NCBI GenBank assembly: GCA_002470465.1
Contig: DKMD01000036.1
Location: forward strand, 1-64,000
Source of the DNA: Pluralibacter sp. UBA7423
GTDB lineage: Bacteria > Pseudomonadota > Gammaproteobacteria > Enterobacterales > Enterobacteriaceae
Reading direction: 5' to 3'
DNA length: 64,000 nucleotides
The translations under genes were made by a program, and so were the position numbers. Positions 26,708-35,873 of the stretch are shown in pieces. Each line of letters begins with the position of its first letter. The stretch's first letter is position 1. Below the pieces are notes generated by a model. The model searched no databases, had not been told where the DNA came from, and saw nothing but the letters and a program-made list of their open reading frames with translations.

Positions 26708-28081
26708 TCAATCCCGCTTATACAGCGGCAGCCACATAGTCAGACGCAAACCGCCGAGCGGGCTGTCGTCGGCCTTCACCCAGCCGCGATGCTGCTGGAT
26801 GGCGGTTTCGACAATAGCCAGGCCAAGCCCGGTGCCGCCGGATTCGCGGTCGCGGGCTTCGTCTGTGCGGTAGAACGGACGGAAAATCTGCTCTCTGTCC
26901 TCCGGGCTGACGCCCGGGCCGTCATCGTCCACGTTAATGGTGATGCCGTCTTTATCCACCGAGAAGCTGACCGAGATTTTGGTGTGCGAGTAACGCAGGG
27001 CGTTGCGCACGATATTCTCAAAGGCGCTTTCCAGCGCATTCGGGTTACCGTACAGCGGCCATGGGCCAGGCGGATATTCGACGGTAAATGATTTCCCCAT
27101 CTGTTCCGCTTCAAACGCGGCGTTGTCCAGCACTTCCCCCCACAGGTGGTTGGCCTTGAGGGTTTCACTGACCAGCGCGTTTTTCGACTGATTGCGCGAC
27201 ATTACCAGCAAGTCGTTGATCATGCTGTCCAGACGATGCGCTTCCGTTTCAATACGCTCCAGCTCTTTGCTTTCTCCGGCCCGGCGACGCAGCAAGGCGG
27301 TGCCCAGCTGAAGGCGCGTGAGCGGCGTGCGCAGCTCGTGAGAAATATCGGACAGCAGGCGCTGGTTAGCCGTCATCATCCTTTCCAGCGCGGTCACCAT
27401 CTGGTTGAAACTGGAGCCCGCCGCGAGGAACTCCTGCGGCCCGGCTTCCAGTTCAGGATGCTGGCGCAGGTTTCCCTGGGCGACCTCATCGGCGGCGTTT
27501 TTCAGCTTACGTGCAGGCTTGGCGAGGCTCCACGCCAGCCATAGCAGCAGCGGTGAACTCACCAGCATGGTGACAATCAGCAGCAGCAGCGGGCGGTCAA
27601 ACAGCAGGTTGATGAAATCGGATTGCGAGGTGTTTGCCGGGCGAATCAAATAAAGCTGGTAGTTATCTTCCCCGTCTCTGACCGAGAAAGGCCCCACCAT
27701 TTCCAGACGCCCGTAGCGTTTTTTCTGCGGATGATCGGCGTTATCGGACTGGCCGATAAAGTTACGAATGATCTGCATTTCATTGCGTTCTGCGCCGATC
27801 ACGCGGCCTTCGCTGGTGACCAGCAGAAGGCGTTGCCCAGGCGGTGCCCATTTGTCGATGGCGCGAAACAGGCGGCGCCACCACATCAAATCGTTCGGGG
27901 GATCGTTCGCAAGCTCGGCTTCAACGTGCTGCTCTATCATTAGCCCCTGGCGCTGCTCGCTGTCCAGCAGTTCGGTCATCTGGCGCGAGTCAAGCTTGGG
28001 CAACATCAGTACCAGCATCAGCACCAGTGCCAGGGTTAACCAGAAAATGGCAAAGATGCGAGCGGTCAAACTTCCTATCAT
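26708..28081 (-). CDS. cpxA: Envelope-stress sensor histidine kinase CpxA
   Basis: CpxA is the inner-membrane sensor of the Cpx two-component system; it phosphorylates CpxR when envelope proteins misfold. The 457-residue length equals E. coli. In order: TM1 near residues 8-28, a periplasmic sensor domain, TM2 near 164-185, HAMP, the HisKA phosphoacceptor in SDISHELRTPLTRL (His248), and the HATPase domain with N box (ENIVRNALRYS), G1 (DDGPGVS) and G2 (GGTGLGLAIV). It overlaps the cpxR stop by 4 bases. Confidence 0.97.
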   Translation of the reverse strand: MIGSLTARIFAIFWLTLALVLMLVLMLPKLDSRQMTELLDSEQRQGLMIEQHVEAELANDPPNDLMWWRRLFRAIDKWAPPGQRLLLVTSEGRVIGAERNEMQIIRNFIGQSDNADHPQKKRYGRLEMVGPFSVRDGEDNYQLYLIRPANTSQSDFINLLFDRPLLLLIVTMLVSSPLLLWLAWSLAKPARKLKNAADEVAQGNLRQHPELEAGPQEFLAAGSSFNQMVTALERMMTANQRLLSDISHELRTPLTRLQLGTALLRRRAGESKELERIETEAHRLDSMINDLLVMSRNQSKNALVSETLKANHLWGEVLDNAAFEAEQMGKSFTVEYPPGPWPLYGNPNALESAFENIVRNALRYSHTKISVSFSVDKDGITINVDDDGPGVSPEDREQIFRPFYRTDEARDRESGGTGLGLAIVETAIQQHRGWVKADDSPLGGLRLTMWLPLYKRD

Positions 28082-28776
28082 GAAGCGGATACCATCAGAT
28101 AGCCGCGGCCACGTAAGGTTTTAAACCATGGATGGCCATCTTTCCGCTCCGGCAATTTACGGCGCAGGTTGGAAATGTGCATGTCGATGGCGCGGTCAAA
28201 CGGCGTCAGGCGTTTACCCAGCACTTCCTGGCTCAGGTGTTCACGAGACACCACCTGGCCGAGATGCTGTGCCAGCAGATACAGCAGCGTGAACTCGGTG
28301 CCGGTCAGCTCAAGGGTCGCACCGTCAAAGCTTGCTTCCTGACGGCCTGGATTCAGGCTCAGAGAATCCACTTCTAAGTTTGGTGAGTTGTTTTCGCTGG
28401 TCTGCTGCTGTTCGCTCCAGTGGGAGCGACGCAAGATCGCGCGAATACGGGCGACCAGCTCGCGATCGTTAAACGGTTTAGGCAGGTAGTCGTCTGCGCC
28501 CAGCTCAAGGCCGAGAACGCGATCCAGCTCGCTGCCGCGTGCGGTCAACATAATGACCGGTGTCTGGTGCGTCTGTCGTAACTCTTTAAGGGTGTCGATA
28601 CCGTTCTTTTTCGGCATCATCACGTCGAGTAAAAGCAGGTCGATGCTGTCATCCAGAAGCGCCAGTGCCTGTTCCCCATCATGGGCAACCTGCACATTGA
28701 AGCCTTCCATGTCGAGCAGCTCCTTTAACAGGGAGGTGAGCTCCCGGTCATCATCAACTAACAGGATTTTATTCAT
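28078..28776 (-). CDS. cpxR: Response regulator CpxR
   Basis: CpxR is an OmpR/PhoB-type response regulator that activates envelope-repair genes. The receiver domain has acidic residues DDD at 8-10, phosphoacceptor Asp51 (LLLLDVMMP) and the conserved Lys in YLPKPFND. The winged helix-turn-helix domain fills the C-terminal half (LTPFDRAIDMHISNLRRKL). At 232 residues it equals E. coli. It shares a promoter region and a CpxR box with divergent cpxP, so the pathway autoactivates. Confidence 0.98.
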   Translation of the reverse strand: MNKILLVDDDRELTSLLKELLDMEGFNVQVAHDGEQALALLDDSIDLLLLDVMMPKKNGIDTLKELRQTHQTPVIMLTARGSELDRVLGLELGADDYLPKPFNDRELVARIRAILRRSHWSEQQQTSENNSPNLEVDSLSLNPGRQEASFDGATLELTGTEFTLLYLLAQHLGQVVSREHLSQEVLGKRLTPFDRAIDMHISNLRRKLPERKDGHPWFKTLRGRGYLMVSAS

Positions 28777-28831
28777 TGATTTAATACCTCCGAGGCAGAA
28801 ATTACGTCATCAAGGCTCGCTAATCCATGAC

Positions 28832-28846
28832 TTTACGTTGTTTTAC
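28832..28846 (-). promoter_or_regulatory. CpxR-binding box between cpxR and cpxP
   Basis: On the minus strand the sequence is GTAAA-ACAAC-GTAAA, an exact match to the CpxR consensus GTAAA-N5-GTAAA. It is 56 bases upstream of cpxR and 81 bases upstream of cpxP, suited to controlling both. Confidence 0.85.
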
Positions 28847-28926
28847 ACCCCCTGACGCATGTTTGCAGCCTGAATCGTAGACTGGCTTTCGTTGAATCGC
28901 GAAACAAAAGTACCTGGGAGCAATTG

Positions 28927-29430
28927 ATGCGCAATGTTATCGCTGCCGTCATGGCCTCAACGCTGGCGCTAAGTGCGAATAGCCAGGCTGCTGAAGTCGT
29001 TACCAGCGTTAACTGGACCCCAAATGATGGGGCGACGCAGGGCAGTCACCAGAGCCATATGTTTGACGGCATAAGTTTAACCGAATATCAGCGTCAACAG
29101 ATGCGGGATCTTATGCAACAGGCCCGGCGCCAGCAGCCCCCTGTTAATGTTAGCGAAATGGAGACAATGCATAAGCTTGTCACCGCAGAAAAATTTGATG
29201 AAACCGCCGTGCACGCTCAGGCAGAAAAAATGGCGCAGGAGCAGGTTGCTCGCCAGGTCGAAATGGCCCGGGTCCGCAACCAGATGTACCGCCTGCTTAC
29301 GCCAGAGCAACAAGCGGTTTTAAATGAAAGACACCAGCAACGTATGGATCAGTTGCGTGAGGTTGCACGGATGCAGCAAGGTTCAGCTCTAACGCTGTTC
29401 AGTAGTAGCAATACCCGTAGCAACCAGTAA
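28927..29430 (+). CDS. cpxP: Periplasmic Cpx pathway inhibitor CpxP
   Basis: CpxP is a periplasmic adaptor that dampens CpxA signalling and delivers misfolded pilins to DegP. The signal peptide [22 protein letters not shown] is followed by the helical LTXXQ-type domain with both signature motifs ([16 protein letters not shown] and [21 protein letters not shown]). The ATG at 28927 has a GGGAG site; a TTG one codon upstream is not preferred. The protein has 167 residues (166 in E. coli). Its mRNA 3' end carries the CpxQ small RNA. Confidence 0.96.
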   Translation: MRNVIAAVMASTLALSANSQAAEVVTSVNWTPNDGATQGSHQSHMFDGISLTEYQRQQMRDLMQQARRQQPPVNVSEMETMHKLVTAEKFDETAVHAQAEKMAQEQVARQVEMARVRNQMYRLLTPEQQAVLNERHQQRMDQLREVARMQQGSALTLFSSSNTRSNQ

Positions 29431-29439
29431 CAAACCCTG

Positions 29440-29497
29440 TTTTCCTTGCCATAGACACCATCCCTGTCTTCCCCCTCATGATGAGGGGGTTTTTTTT
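29440..29497 (+). ncRNA. cpxQ: CpxQ, small RNA from the cpxP 3' UTR
   Basis: In E. coli and Salmonella, RNase E releases CpxQ from the 3' UTR of cpxP mRNA; it works with Hfq to repress inner-membrane protein and fimbrial mRNAs. Here the segment right after the cpxP stop keeps the known CpxQ sequence (TTTTCCTTGCCATAGACACC at its 5' end) and ends in the cpxP terminator. The 5' boundary is set by analogy with the known cleavage site. Confidence 0.85.
29471..29497 (+). terminator. Terminator of cpxP/CpxQ
   Basis: CCCCCTCAT and ATGAGGGGG are complementary around a single G, so the real loop is a few bases larger, and a run of eight T follows. It doubles as the Hfq-binding 3' end of CpxQ. Confidence 0.9.
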
Positions 29498-29566
29498 GCC
29501 CTTTTTCCAGCCACTGACTTCGAGCGCATTCCGCTATACTACCCGCAGATACGTGCAGGAGTGTTT

Positions 29567-30481
29567 ATGAATCAATCTTATGGCCGGTTAGTCAGCCGTG
29601 CGGCGCTGGCCGCGACGGTGATGGCGTCGGTGTTACTTTTGATTAAGATTTTTGCGTGGTGGTACACCGGATCCGTCAGTATTCTGGCCGCGCTGGTGGA
29701 CTCGCTGGTGGATATTGCCGCCTCGCTAACCAATCTGCTGGTCGTGCGCTATTCGCTGCAGCCCGCCGACGAAGAACATACGTTCGGCCACGGCAAAGCT
29801 GAATCGCTGGCCGCGCTTGCCCAGAGCATGTTTATTTCCGGTTCGGCCCTGTTCCTGTTTTTGACCGGCATTCAGAATTTGATCAAGCCAGAGCCTATGC
29901 ATGAGCCTGGCGTCGGCATGATTGTGACGGTGATTGCGCTTATCAGCACGATGGTGCTGGTGACCTTCCAGCGCTGGGTCGTGCGTAAGACGCAAAGCCA
30001 GGCGGTGCGTGCAGATATGCTTCATTATCAGTCTGATGTTATGATGAACGGCGCCATTCTGGTGGCGCTGGCGCTCGCCTGGTACGGCTGGCATCGCGCA
30101 GACGCGTTGTTTGCATTGGGTATTGGCATCTATATTTTATATAGTGCGTTACGCATGGGGTATGAAGCCGTTCAGTCTCTGCTGGACCGGGCTTTACCCG
30201 ATGAAGAACGGCAAGAAATCATTAACATCGTCAGCGCCTGGCCGGGCGTGAGCGGTGCGCATGACCTTCGAACGCGGCAGTCAGGGCCGACCCGCTTTAT
30301 TCAGATTCATTTAGAAATGGAAGACAATCTGCCATTGGTTCAGGCGCATCTGGTGGCTGAACAGGTTGAGCAGGCTATTTTGCTTCGTTTTCCGGGTTCT
30401 GATGTCATTATTCATCAGGATCCGCGCTCGGTTGTGCCTTCGGGACGACAGGGCTTTTTGGACTTTCGTCATTCGTTGTAA
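29567..30481 (+). CDS. fieF: Cation-diffusion facilitator FieF (iron/zinc efflux)
   Basis: FieF is an inner-membrane proton-coupled Zn2+/Fe2+ efflux protein of the CDF family, structurally known as YiiP. Six membrane spans and the metal-site residues of the transport centre ([12 protein letters not shown] in TM2 and [12 protein letters not shown] in TM5) are present, followed by a cytoplasmic domain with [20 protein letters not shown]. The ATG at 29567 has an AGGAG site. The C-terminal tail ([13 protein letters not shown]) differs from E. coli and extends the protein to 304 residues against 300. Confidence 0.95.
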   Translation: MNQSYGRLVSRAALAATVMASVLLLIKIFAWWYTGSVSILAALVDSLVDIAASLTNLLVVRYSLQPADEEHTFGHGKAESLAALAQSMFISGSALFLFLTGIQNLIKPEPMHEPGVGMIVTVIALISTMVLVTFQRWVVRKTQSQAVRADMLHYQSDVMMNGAILVALALAWYGWHRADALFALGIGIYILYSALRMGYEAVQSLLDRALPDEERQEIINIVSAWPGVSGAHDLRTRQSGPTRFIQIHLEMEDNLPLVQAHLVAEQVEQAILLRFPGSDVIIHQDPRSVVPSGRQGFLDFRHSL

Positions 30482-30533
30482 AAATGGGGGTCGGATCGGC
30501 ATTTTTGTCTAAATTACCGCCGTTTGGTCTGAC

Positions 30534-30567
30534 CTGAATCAATTCAGCACGAAGCGCCTGATATACT
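30534..30567 (+). promoter_or_regulatory. pfkA promoter with Cra (FruR) operator
   Basis: CTGAAT-CA-ATTCAG at 30534-30547 is a palindromic match to the Cra consensus TGAATCGATTCA. A -10 hexamer TATACT is at 30562-30567, and the -35 region (30539-30544) lies inside the operator. This fits the known repression of pfkA by Cra. Confidence 0.75.
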
Positions 30568-30654
30568 ATCTCTCATAGAGTCGATCTCTCCCGTGATACG
30601 GGGGCGCTTCGGGCAACAGAATAATTTTTAGCATTCCTAAGTTCAGAGGTAGTC

Positions 30655-31617
30655 ATGATTAAGAAAATCGGTGTGTTGACAAGCGGCGGTGATGCGCCGG
30701 GCATGAACGCAGCTATCCGTGGTGTGGTTCGTGCCGCGCTGACGGAAGGTCTGGAAGTAATGGGTATTTATGATGGCTACCTTGGTCTGTACGAAGACCG
30801 GATGGTTCAGCTCGACCGTTACAGCGTGTCCGATATGATTAACCGCGGTGGTACCTTCCTGGGTTCTGCGCGTTTCCCGGAATTCCGCGAAGAGCACATC
30901 CGTGCCGTGGCTATCGAGAACATGAAAAAGCGCGGCCTGGACGCGCTGGTGGTTATCGGCGGTGACGGTTCCTACATGGGGGCTAAGCGCCTGACCGAAA
31001 TGGGCTTCCCGTGCGTGGGCCTGCCGGGCACTATCGATAACGATATCAAAGGCACCGATTACACCATCGGTTACTTCACCGCGCTGGGCACCGTCGTGGA
31101 AGCGATTGACCGCCTGCGTGACACCTCTTCTTCTCACCAGCGTATCTCCATCGTTGAAGTGATGGGCCGTTACTGCGGCGATCTGACCCTGGCGGCAGCC
31201 ATTGCGGGCGGCTGTGAGTTTGTCGTGGTGCCGGAAGTTGAATTCAATCGCGAAGATCTGGTGGCAGAAATCAAAGCGGGCATCGCGAAAGGCAAGAAAC
31301 ACGCGATCGTGGCTATCACTGAGCACATGTGTGACGTGGACGAGCTGGCGAAATTCATCGAAACCGAAACCAAGCGCGAAACCCGTGCAACCGTTCTGGG
31401 CCACATCCAGCGCGGCGGTTCCCCGGTGCCTTATGACCGCATCCTTGCTTCACGCATGGGCGCATACGCGATTGAAGTTCTGCTGGAAGGCTTCGGCGGC
31501 CGCTGTGTCGGGATCCAGAACGAAAAACTGGTTCACCACGACATCATCGACGCCATTGAAAATATGAAGCGTCCATTCAGAACTGACCTGCTGGATTGTG
31601 CGAAAAAGCTGTACTAA
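30655..31617 (+). CDS. pfkA: ATP-dependent 6-phosphofructokinase I
   Basis: PfkA phosphorylates fructose 6-phosphate to fructose 1,6-bisphosphate, the committed step of glycolysis; it is a tetramer activated by ADP and inhibited by PEP. The ATP-binding [15 protein letters not shown], the GGDGSYMGA motif and the catalytic loop [16 protein letters not shown] are present. At 320 residues it equals E. coli PfkA. It is monocistronic, with a Cra-controlled promoter and a terminator. The usual downstream neighbours sbp, cdh and tpiA are absent. Confidence 0.98.
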   Translation: MIKKIGVLTSGGDAPGMNAAIRGVVRAALTEGLEVMGIYDGYLGLYEDRMVQLDRYSVSDMINRGGTFLGSARFPEFREEHIRAVAIENMKKRGLDALVVIGGDGSYMGAKRLTEMGFPCVGLPGTIDNDIKGTDYTIGYFTALGTVVEAIDRLRDTSSSHQRISIVEVMGRYCGDLTLAAAIAGGCEFVVVPEVEFNREDLVAEIKAGIAKGKKHAIVAITEHMCDVDELAKFIETETKRETRATVLGHIQRGGSPVPYDRILASRMGAYAIEVLLEGFGGRCVGIQNEKLVHHDIIDAIENMKRPFRTDLLDCAKKLY

Positions 31618-31643
31618 GCGCGACCGCAAGTTCGTTTTATCAG

Positions 31644-31677
31644 AATCCGTAACCCTCTGGGGCTACGGATTTTTTTA
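31644..31677 (+). terminator. Rho-independent terminator of pfkA
   Basis: AATCCGTA and TACGGATT form an 8-bp stem enclosing a further small CCC/GGG stem, followed by a run of T. Confidence 0.88.
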
Positions 31678-31775
31678 TGCCCTCAGGTTCAACGTATTGG
31701 CGCACAATTCGCGCTACTCTTCGTTATGCCCTGAGTTTATTCTCGATGGGTTTACCACCATTAAGGAAGCTGAAA

Positions 31776-32279
31776 ATGTCACTGTATAGCGAAATGAAAG
31801 CGCAGTTTATTCACGGGCTGGTGAGTCTGGATGCCGTTCTGGCAAAGAGCGCGGCCTGGGCAAAAGAGCAGGGGGTTCAGGAGGCTACGCTACTGGAGGC
31901 GAAGCTGGCGGACGATATGTTCCCGCTGAAGCGTCAGGTACAGGTTGCCTGCGATATGGCTAAGCGCGCGATTGCCCGCCTGGCGGACGTTGACGCGCCA
32001 GTGATGGAAGATAACGAAGCTACGTTTGCCGAGCTTCAGGCACGCATCGCAGCCACTATCGCTTATATGAAAAGCATCAGCGATGAACAGCTCGCAGGTG
32101 ACGATCAGCGTCCGGTGATGGTTCAGGCCCGCGAGCATCAGCTGAACTTCACCGCTCAAAGCTTCGTATGGCAGTTCGCCGTTCCGAACTTCTTTTTCCA
32201 TTCCACCACGGCCTACGGCATTTTGCGTCAGGCGGGCGTGCCGCTGGGCAAACGCGACTTTTTAGGCAAGATCCAGTAA
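31776..32279 (+). CDS. DUF1993 family protein
   Basis: The product is 167 residues, soluble and largely helical, and belongs to the DUF1993 family, which has a DinB/YfiT-like four-helix appearance; no activity is established. Recognisable family segments are the N-terminal QFIHGLVSLDAVLAKSAAWA, the MFPLKRQVQVACDMAKRAIARLA helix with conserved polar residues, and the C-terminal FAVPNFFFHSTTAYGILRQAGVPLGKRDFLG. The ATG at 31776 follows AAGGA; upstream in-frame codons are excluded. It occupies the interval where E. coli has the sbp-to-zapB block. Confidence 0.85.
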   Translation: MSLYSEMKAQFIHGLVSLDAVLAKSAAWAKEQGVQEATLLEAKLADDMFPLKRQVQVACDMAKRAIARLADVDAPVMEDNEATFAELQARIAATIAYMKSISDEQLAGDDQRPVMVQAREHQLNFTAQSFVWQFAVPNFFFHSTTAYGILRQAGVPLGKRDFLGKIQ

Positions 32280-32292
32280 GTTTGCCGCAAAC

Positions 32293-32323
32293 AAAAAGGC
32301 CTTCTCAGTGAGAAGGCCTTTTT
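32293..32323. terminator. Bidirectional terminator between the DUF1993 gene and rraA
   Basis: A perfect 14-bp stem, AAAAAGGCCTTCTC/GAGAAGGCCTTTTT, closes an AGT loop, with T-runs on both strands. It separates two convergent genes. Confidence 0.93.
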
Positions 32324-32332
32324 CAGAAGCGC

Positions 32333-32818
32333 TTATTCAATGTCGAGCGGGTCTTCCGACAGGATAATGCCGGTATTGTCGGCATAGAGATGGTCGCCGG
32401 AGAAGAACGTAACACCGCCGAAGTTCACGCGCACGTCGCTTTCACCAATGCCTTCTCCTGCGGCACCGACCGGAATAGCCGCCATCGCCTGAATACCGAT
32501 GTCCAGCTCTTCCAGGTCATCAACCTGACGGACGGCACCGTAAACCACCATGCCTTCCCATTCATTTTGCACGGCCAGGCGCGCGAGGTCGGCGTCAATC
32601 AGTGCCCGGCGCACGGAGCCACCGCCATCCACTAACAGGATGCGGCCACGACCGTTCTGTTCGAGCATATCGTACAGGAGCCCGTTATCCTCGAAACACT
32701 TCACCGTGATGATTTGTCCACCAAACGACGACCGTCCGCCAAAGTTGGAGAACAGCGGTTCAACGACATTGACATCTTCCTGGTAGATGTCGCAAAGCTC
32801 GGATGTATCGTATTTCAT
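32333..32818 (-). CDS. rraA: Ribonuclease E activity regulator RraA
   Basis: RraA forms a ring-shaped trimer that binds the C-terminal scaffold of RNase E and inhibits mRNA decay. The 161 residues equal E. coli Rra[20 protein letters not shown] and [24 protein letters not shown] are characteristic. Related aldolases use the same fold, but the -D-GGGS- region and length fit RraA. It lies downstream of menA on the same strand with 92 bases between, so it may have its own promoter. Confidence 0.96.
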   Translation of the reverse strand: MKYDTSELCDIYQEDVNVVEPLFSNFGGRSSFGGQIITVKCFEDNGLLYDMLEQNGRGRILLVDGGGSVRRALIDADLARLAVQNEWEGMVVYGAVRQVDDLEELDIGIQAMAAIPVGAAGEGIGESDVRVNFGGVTFFSGDHLYADNTGIILSEDPLDIE

Positions 32819-32910
32819 AGGCTTAACGTTCAGAAGCTGTGAGTGTTTTCAGTATATCGTGCGAATCGCATTGTTGGCAAAATCATCAATTGTTAATTGA
32901 TATTTGTCAG

Positions 32911-33837
32911 TTAAGCGAACGCATGGTTTAGAATAATCCCAACCACAAACAACAGGTTAGTCAGCAGAGCCGCTTTAACCGTGCGTTCCAGCATTGGGCG
33001 CATATCGACCGGGTCGCGATGGGTCAGGACAAAACGCGCCTGCCTGATAAGCAACGGCAGAGCGAGAATAAACAGCCAACCCCACGGGCTATGCAGCGCC
33101 AGCAGGTTAAATAACGCCAGGCAAAGCGGCGCGCCCAGCAGCAGAACGGTATGATAGCGGCGAGCGTTAACCGGCCCCAGACGCACGGCGAGGGTGTTTT
33201 TACCGTTCTCGCGATCGCTGTTGATATCACGCAGATTATTAATATTCAGCACGGCCGTGGCGAGTAATCCGCAGGCCGTGGCAGGCAGGAACGTTAACAG
33301 TTCAAGCGTGTGCGCCTGAAGATACCAGCTGCCCATTACGCTGAGCCAGCCGAAGAAAATCAGCACGGAAACATCGCCAAGCCCAATGTAGCCATACGGG
33401 CGCGTGCCGACGGTATAGGTGATGGCGGCAATAATCGACACCCCGCCAAGCACCAGGAAGCCGATAAAATCTTGCATCGTCTGGTACGAAGCAACAAGTA
33501 GCGCAATACCTGAGATGCAAATCAGCGCCACGGTGATAATCAACGCCCGCTTCATCTGCTCTTTGGTGATAACGCCCTTTTGCATCCCGCGCAGCGGCCC
33601 AATGCGATCGGGCTTGTCGCTGCCTTTCACCGCATCGCCATAGTCATTCGCCAGGTTCGACAGAATTTGCAGCAGCCCGGCGGTGACGAGCGCCAGCAGA
33701 GCAACCAGCGGATTGAAATGACCCTGCCACCAGGCAAGCGCCGTTCCGACGACGATGGCGGCAAACGCCAGCGGTAATGTTTTCGGGCGCAGGCTTTCCA
33801 GCCATGCCTGGGTACGACTCAGTGATTGTTCAGTCAT
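32911..33837 (-). CDS. menA: 1,4-dihydroxy-2-naphthoate octaprenyltransferase
   Basis: MenA prenylates and decarboxylates dihydroxynaphthoate to make demethylmenaquinone in the inner membrane. Both UbiA-type aspartate motifs are present: NLANDYGDAVKGSDKPDR and NNLRDINSDRENGK. Eight to nine membrane spans are visible. The ATG at 33837 (MTEQSLSRTQAW) gives 308 residues as in E. coli; an upstream in-frame start four codons earlier is not preferred. It follows the hslVU terminator on the same strand. Confidence 0.96.
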   Translation of the reverse strand: MTEQSLSRTQAWLESLRPKTLPLAFAAIVVGTALAWWQGHFNPLVALLALVTAGLLQILSNLANDYGDAVKGSDKPDRIGPLRGMQKGVITKEQMKRALIITVALICISGIALLVASYQTMQDFIGFLVLGGVSIIAAITYTVGTRPYGYIGLGDVSVLIFFGWLSVMGSWYLQAHTLELLTFLPATACGLLATAVLNINNLRDINSDRENGKNTLAVRLGPVNARRYHTVLLLGAPLCLALFNLLALHSPWGWLFILALPLLIRQARFVLTHRDPVDMRPMLERTVKAALLTNLLFVVGIILNHAFA

Positions 33838-33850
33838 TATTCCGGCCAAT

Positions 33851-33873
33851 AAAAATGGGGGCCAGAGCCCCCA
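33851..33873 (-). terminator. Rho-independent terminator of hslVU
   Basis: On the minus strand TGGGGGC and GCCCCCA form a 7-bp stem followed by TTTTT. It lies in the 66-base gap between hslU and menA. Confidence 0.88.
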
Positions 33874-33903
33874 TCAACAGTGATGAAAATGCAGTTACCG
33901 GGA

Positions 33904-35238
33904 TTATAGGATAAAACGGCTCAGATCTTCATCTGCCACTAACGCATCCAGATGTTTGCTCACATATTCTGCATCAATGGTAAAGGATTCACCCTGACGT
34001 TCGCTGGCGTCGTAAGAGATGTCTTCCATCAGGCGTTCCAGCACGGTGTGCAGGCGACGGGCACCGATGTTTTCGGTGGATTCGTTCACCTGCCAGGCTG
34101 CTTCAGCAATGCGTTTAATGCCGTCGTCGGTGAAGTCGATGTTCACGCCTTCGGTGCCCATCAGCGCTTTGTACTGCACGGTAACGGAGGCGTTCGGTTC
34201 GGTCAGAATACGCTCGAAATCGTGGGTGGTCAGCGCCTTCAGCTCAACGCGAATAGGCAAACGACCCTGCAGCTCAGGGATCAGGTCAGACGGGCTGGCC
34301 ACCTGGAAAGCACCGGAGGCGATAAACAGAATGTGGTCGGTTTTCACCATCCCGTGCTTGGTGGATACGGTGCAGCCTTCCACCAGCGGCAGCAGGTCAC
34401 GCTGAACGCCTTCGCGGGACACATCCGGGCCGGAGGAGTTACCGCCGCGCTTACAGATTTTGTCGATTTCATCGATGAACACGATCCCGTGCTGTTCAAC
34501 GGCGTCGATTGCGGCCTGCTTCAGCTCTTCCGGGTTCACCAGCTTCGCCGCTTCTTCTTCAATTAGCAGCTTCATGGCGTCTTTGATTTTCACCTTACGC
34601 GGCTTTTGTTTCTGGCCGCCGAGGTTCTGGAACATCGACTGCAGCTGGCTGGTCATCTCTTCCATGCCCGGCGGCGTCATAATTTCGACGTTCATCGGCG
34701 CAGCAGCGAGATCGATTTCAATTTCTTTGTCATCAAGCTCACCTTCACGCAGTTTTTTGCGAAACGCCTGACGTGCGGCTGAAGGTTCCTGAGGTTGTTC
34801 CGACTGGCCCCAGTTGTTTTTGGCCGGCGGGATCAGCACATCGAGAATACGCTCTTCCGCCATCTCTTCCGCACGATAGCGGTTTTTGTCGATGGACTGC
34901 ATGCGCACCATTTTGACGGCGGCATCGGTCAGATCGCGGATGATAGAGTCCACTTCTTTACCAACATAGCCCACTTCGGTGAACTTAGTCGCTTCGACTT
35001 TGATGAACGGTGCGTTAGCCAGCTTCGCCAGACGACGGGCGATTTCGGTTTTACCGACGCCGGTCGGACCGATCATCAGAATATTCTTCGGGGTCACTTC
35101 ATGACGCAGCTCTTCGTCAAGCTGCATACGACGCCAGCGGTTACGCAGGGCGATAGCCACAGAACGCTTGGCGTCGTCCTGGCCGATAATGTGTTTGTCG
35201 AGTTCGCTGACAATCTCGCGTGGGGTCATTTCAGACAT
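33904..35238 (-). CDS. hslU: ATPase subunit HslU (ClpY) of the HslVU protease
   Basis: HslU is a hexameric AAA+ unfoldase that feeds substrates such as SulA and sigma-32 into the HslV peptidase. Walker A is GPTGVGKTE (about residues 57-65), Walker B is GIVFIDEID, and the charged I domain (about 110-240) and C-terminal sensor 2 region ([18 protein letters not shown]) are present, ending in the HslV-activating tail DLSRFIL. The protein has 444 residues (443 in E. coli). It is separated from hslV by 9 bases. Confidence 0.98.
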   Translation of the reverse strand: MSEMTPREIVSELDKHIIGQDDAKRSVAIALRNRWRRMQLDEELRHEVTPKNILMIGPTGVGKTEIARRLAKLANAPFIKVEATKFTEVGYVGKEVDSIIRDLTDAAVKMVRMQSIDKNRYRAEEMAEERILDVLIPPAKNNWGQSEQPQEPSAARQAFRKKLREGELDDKEIEIDLAAAPMNVEIMTPPGMEEMTSQLQSMFQNLGGQKQKPRKVKIKDAMKLLIEEEAAKLVNPEELKQAAIDAVEQHGIVFIDEIDKICKRGGNSSGPDVSREGVQRDLLPLVEGCTVSTKHGMVKTDHILFIASGAFQVASPSDLIPELQGRLPIRVELKALTTHDFERILTEPNASVTVQYKALMGTEGVNIDFTDDGIKRIAEAAWQVNESTENIGARRLHTVLERLMEDISYDASERQGESFTIDAEYVSKHLDALVADEDLSRFIL

Positions 35239-35247
35239 TTGAGATCC

Positions 35248-35778
35248 TTACGCTTTAGAAGGTAATTCTTCGATAGTGTGGAAATGGTTGGTGTAGATGC
35301 AAATATCGCCTGCAATACCTAACGCTTTTTCCGCAATGTCACGAGCGCTGAGCTCGGTGTTTTCCAGCAGCGCACGGGCTGCGGCCTGGGCATACGGGCC
35401 GCCGGAGCCAATGGCAATCAAATCGTTTTCTGGCTGAACGACGTCGCCGTTCCCGGTAATGATGAGAGATGCGGTTTCGTCGGCAACGGCAAGCAGCGCT
35501 TCAAGCTTGCGCAGCATGCGGTCGGTACGCCAGTCTTTGGCGAGCTCAACCGCCGCTTTCACCAGATGTCCCTGATGCATTTCCAGCTTGCGTTCGAACA
35601 GTTCAAACAGCGTGAAGGCATCCGCAGTGCCGCCCGCAAAACCGGCGATCACTTTGTCGTTGTACAAACGACGGACTTTTTTCACGTTGCCTTTCATGAC
35701 GGTGTTGCCAAGCGTGGCCTGACCATCACCGGCGATAACGACATGACCGTTACGACGAACACTGACTATTGTTGTCAC
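35248..35778 (-). CDS. hslV: Peptidase subunit HslV (ClpQ) of the HslVU protease
   Basis: HslV is the proteasome-beta-like threonine peptidase that forms two stacked hexamers capped by HslU. The mature N-terminus [19 protein letters not shown] with catalytic Thr follows the initiator. The start is a GTG at 35778 with a purine-rich site (GGGGGTCCTCTC) upstream, giving 176 residues as in E. coli; the longer frame upstream reads through the leader hairpin and is rejected. A sigma-32 promoter and a leader stem-loop precede it. Confidence 0.97.
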   Translation of the reverse strand: MTTIVSVRRNGHVVIAGDGQATLGNTVMKGNVKKVRRLYNDKVIAGFAGGTADAFTLFELFERKLEMHQGHLVKAAVELAKDWRTDRMLRKLEALLAVADETASLIITGNGDVVQPENDLIAIGSGGPYAQAAARALLENTELSARDIAEKALGIAGDICIYTNHFHTIEELPSKA

Positions 35779-35811
35779 GAGAGGACCCCCTGGGTGTGAA
35801 GCAGAATACAG

Positions 35812-35832
35812 GCCCCGCACGGTGTACGGGGC
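35812..35832 (-). promoter_or_regulatory. Stem-loop in the hslV 5' untranslated region
   Basis: GCCCCG and CGGGGC form a 6-bp stem around a 9-base loop, about 34 to 54 bases upstream of the GTG start. A conserved inverted repeat in the hslVU leader is known in E. coli to stabilise the mRNA; this is its likely counterpart. Confidence 0.65.
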
Positions 35833-35847
35833 AGAATGCATTTATAG

Positions 35848-35873
35848 ATGGGGGGGATTTTGGGGGTTTCAAC
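35848..35873 (-). promoter_or_regulatory. Sigma-32 heat-shock promoter of hslVU
   Basis: On the minus strand GTTGAAA, a 13-base spacer and CCCCAT match the sigma-32 consensus (CTTGAAA and CCCCATNT). The -35 element overlaps the ftsN stop codon (the TGA of TTGAAA). Confidence 0.8.
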
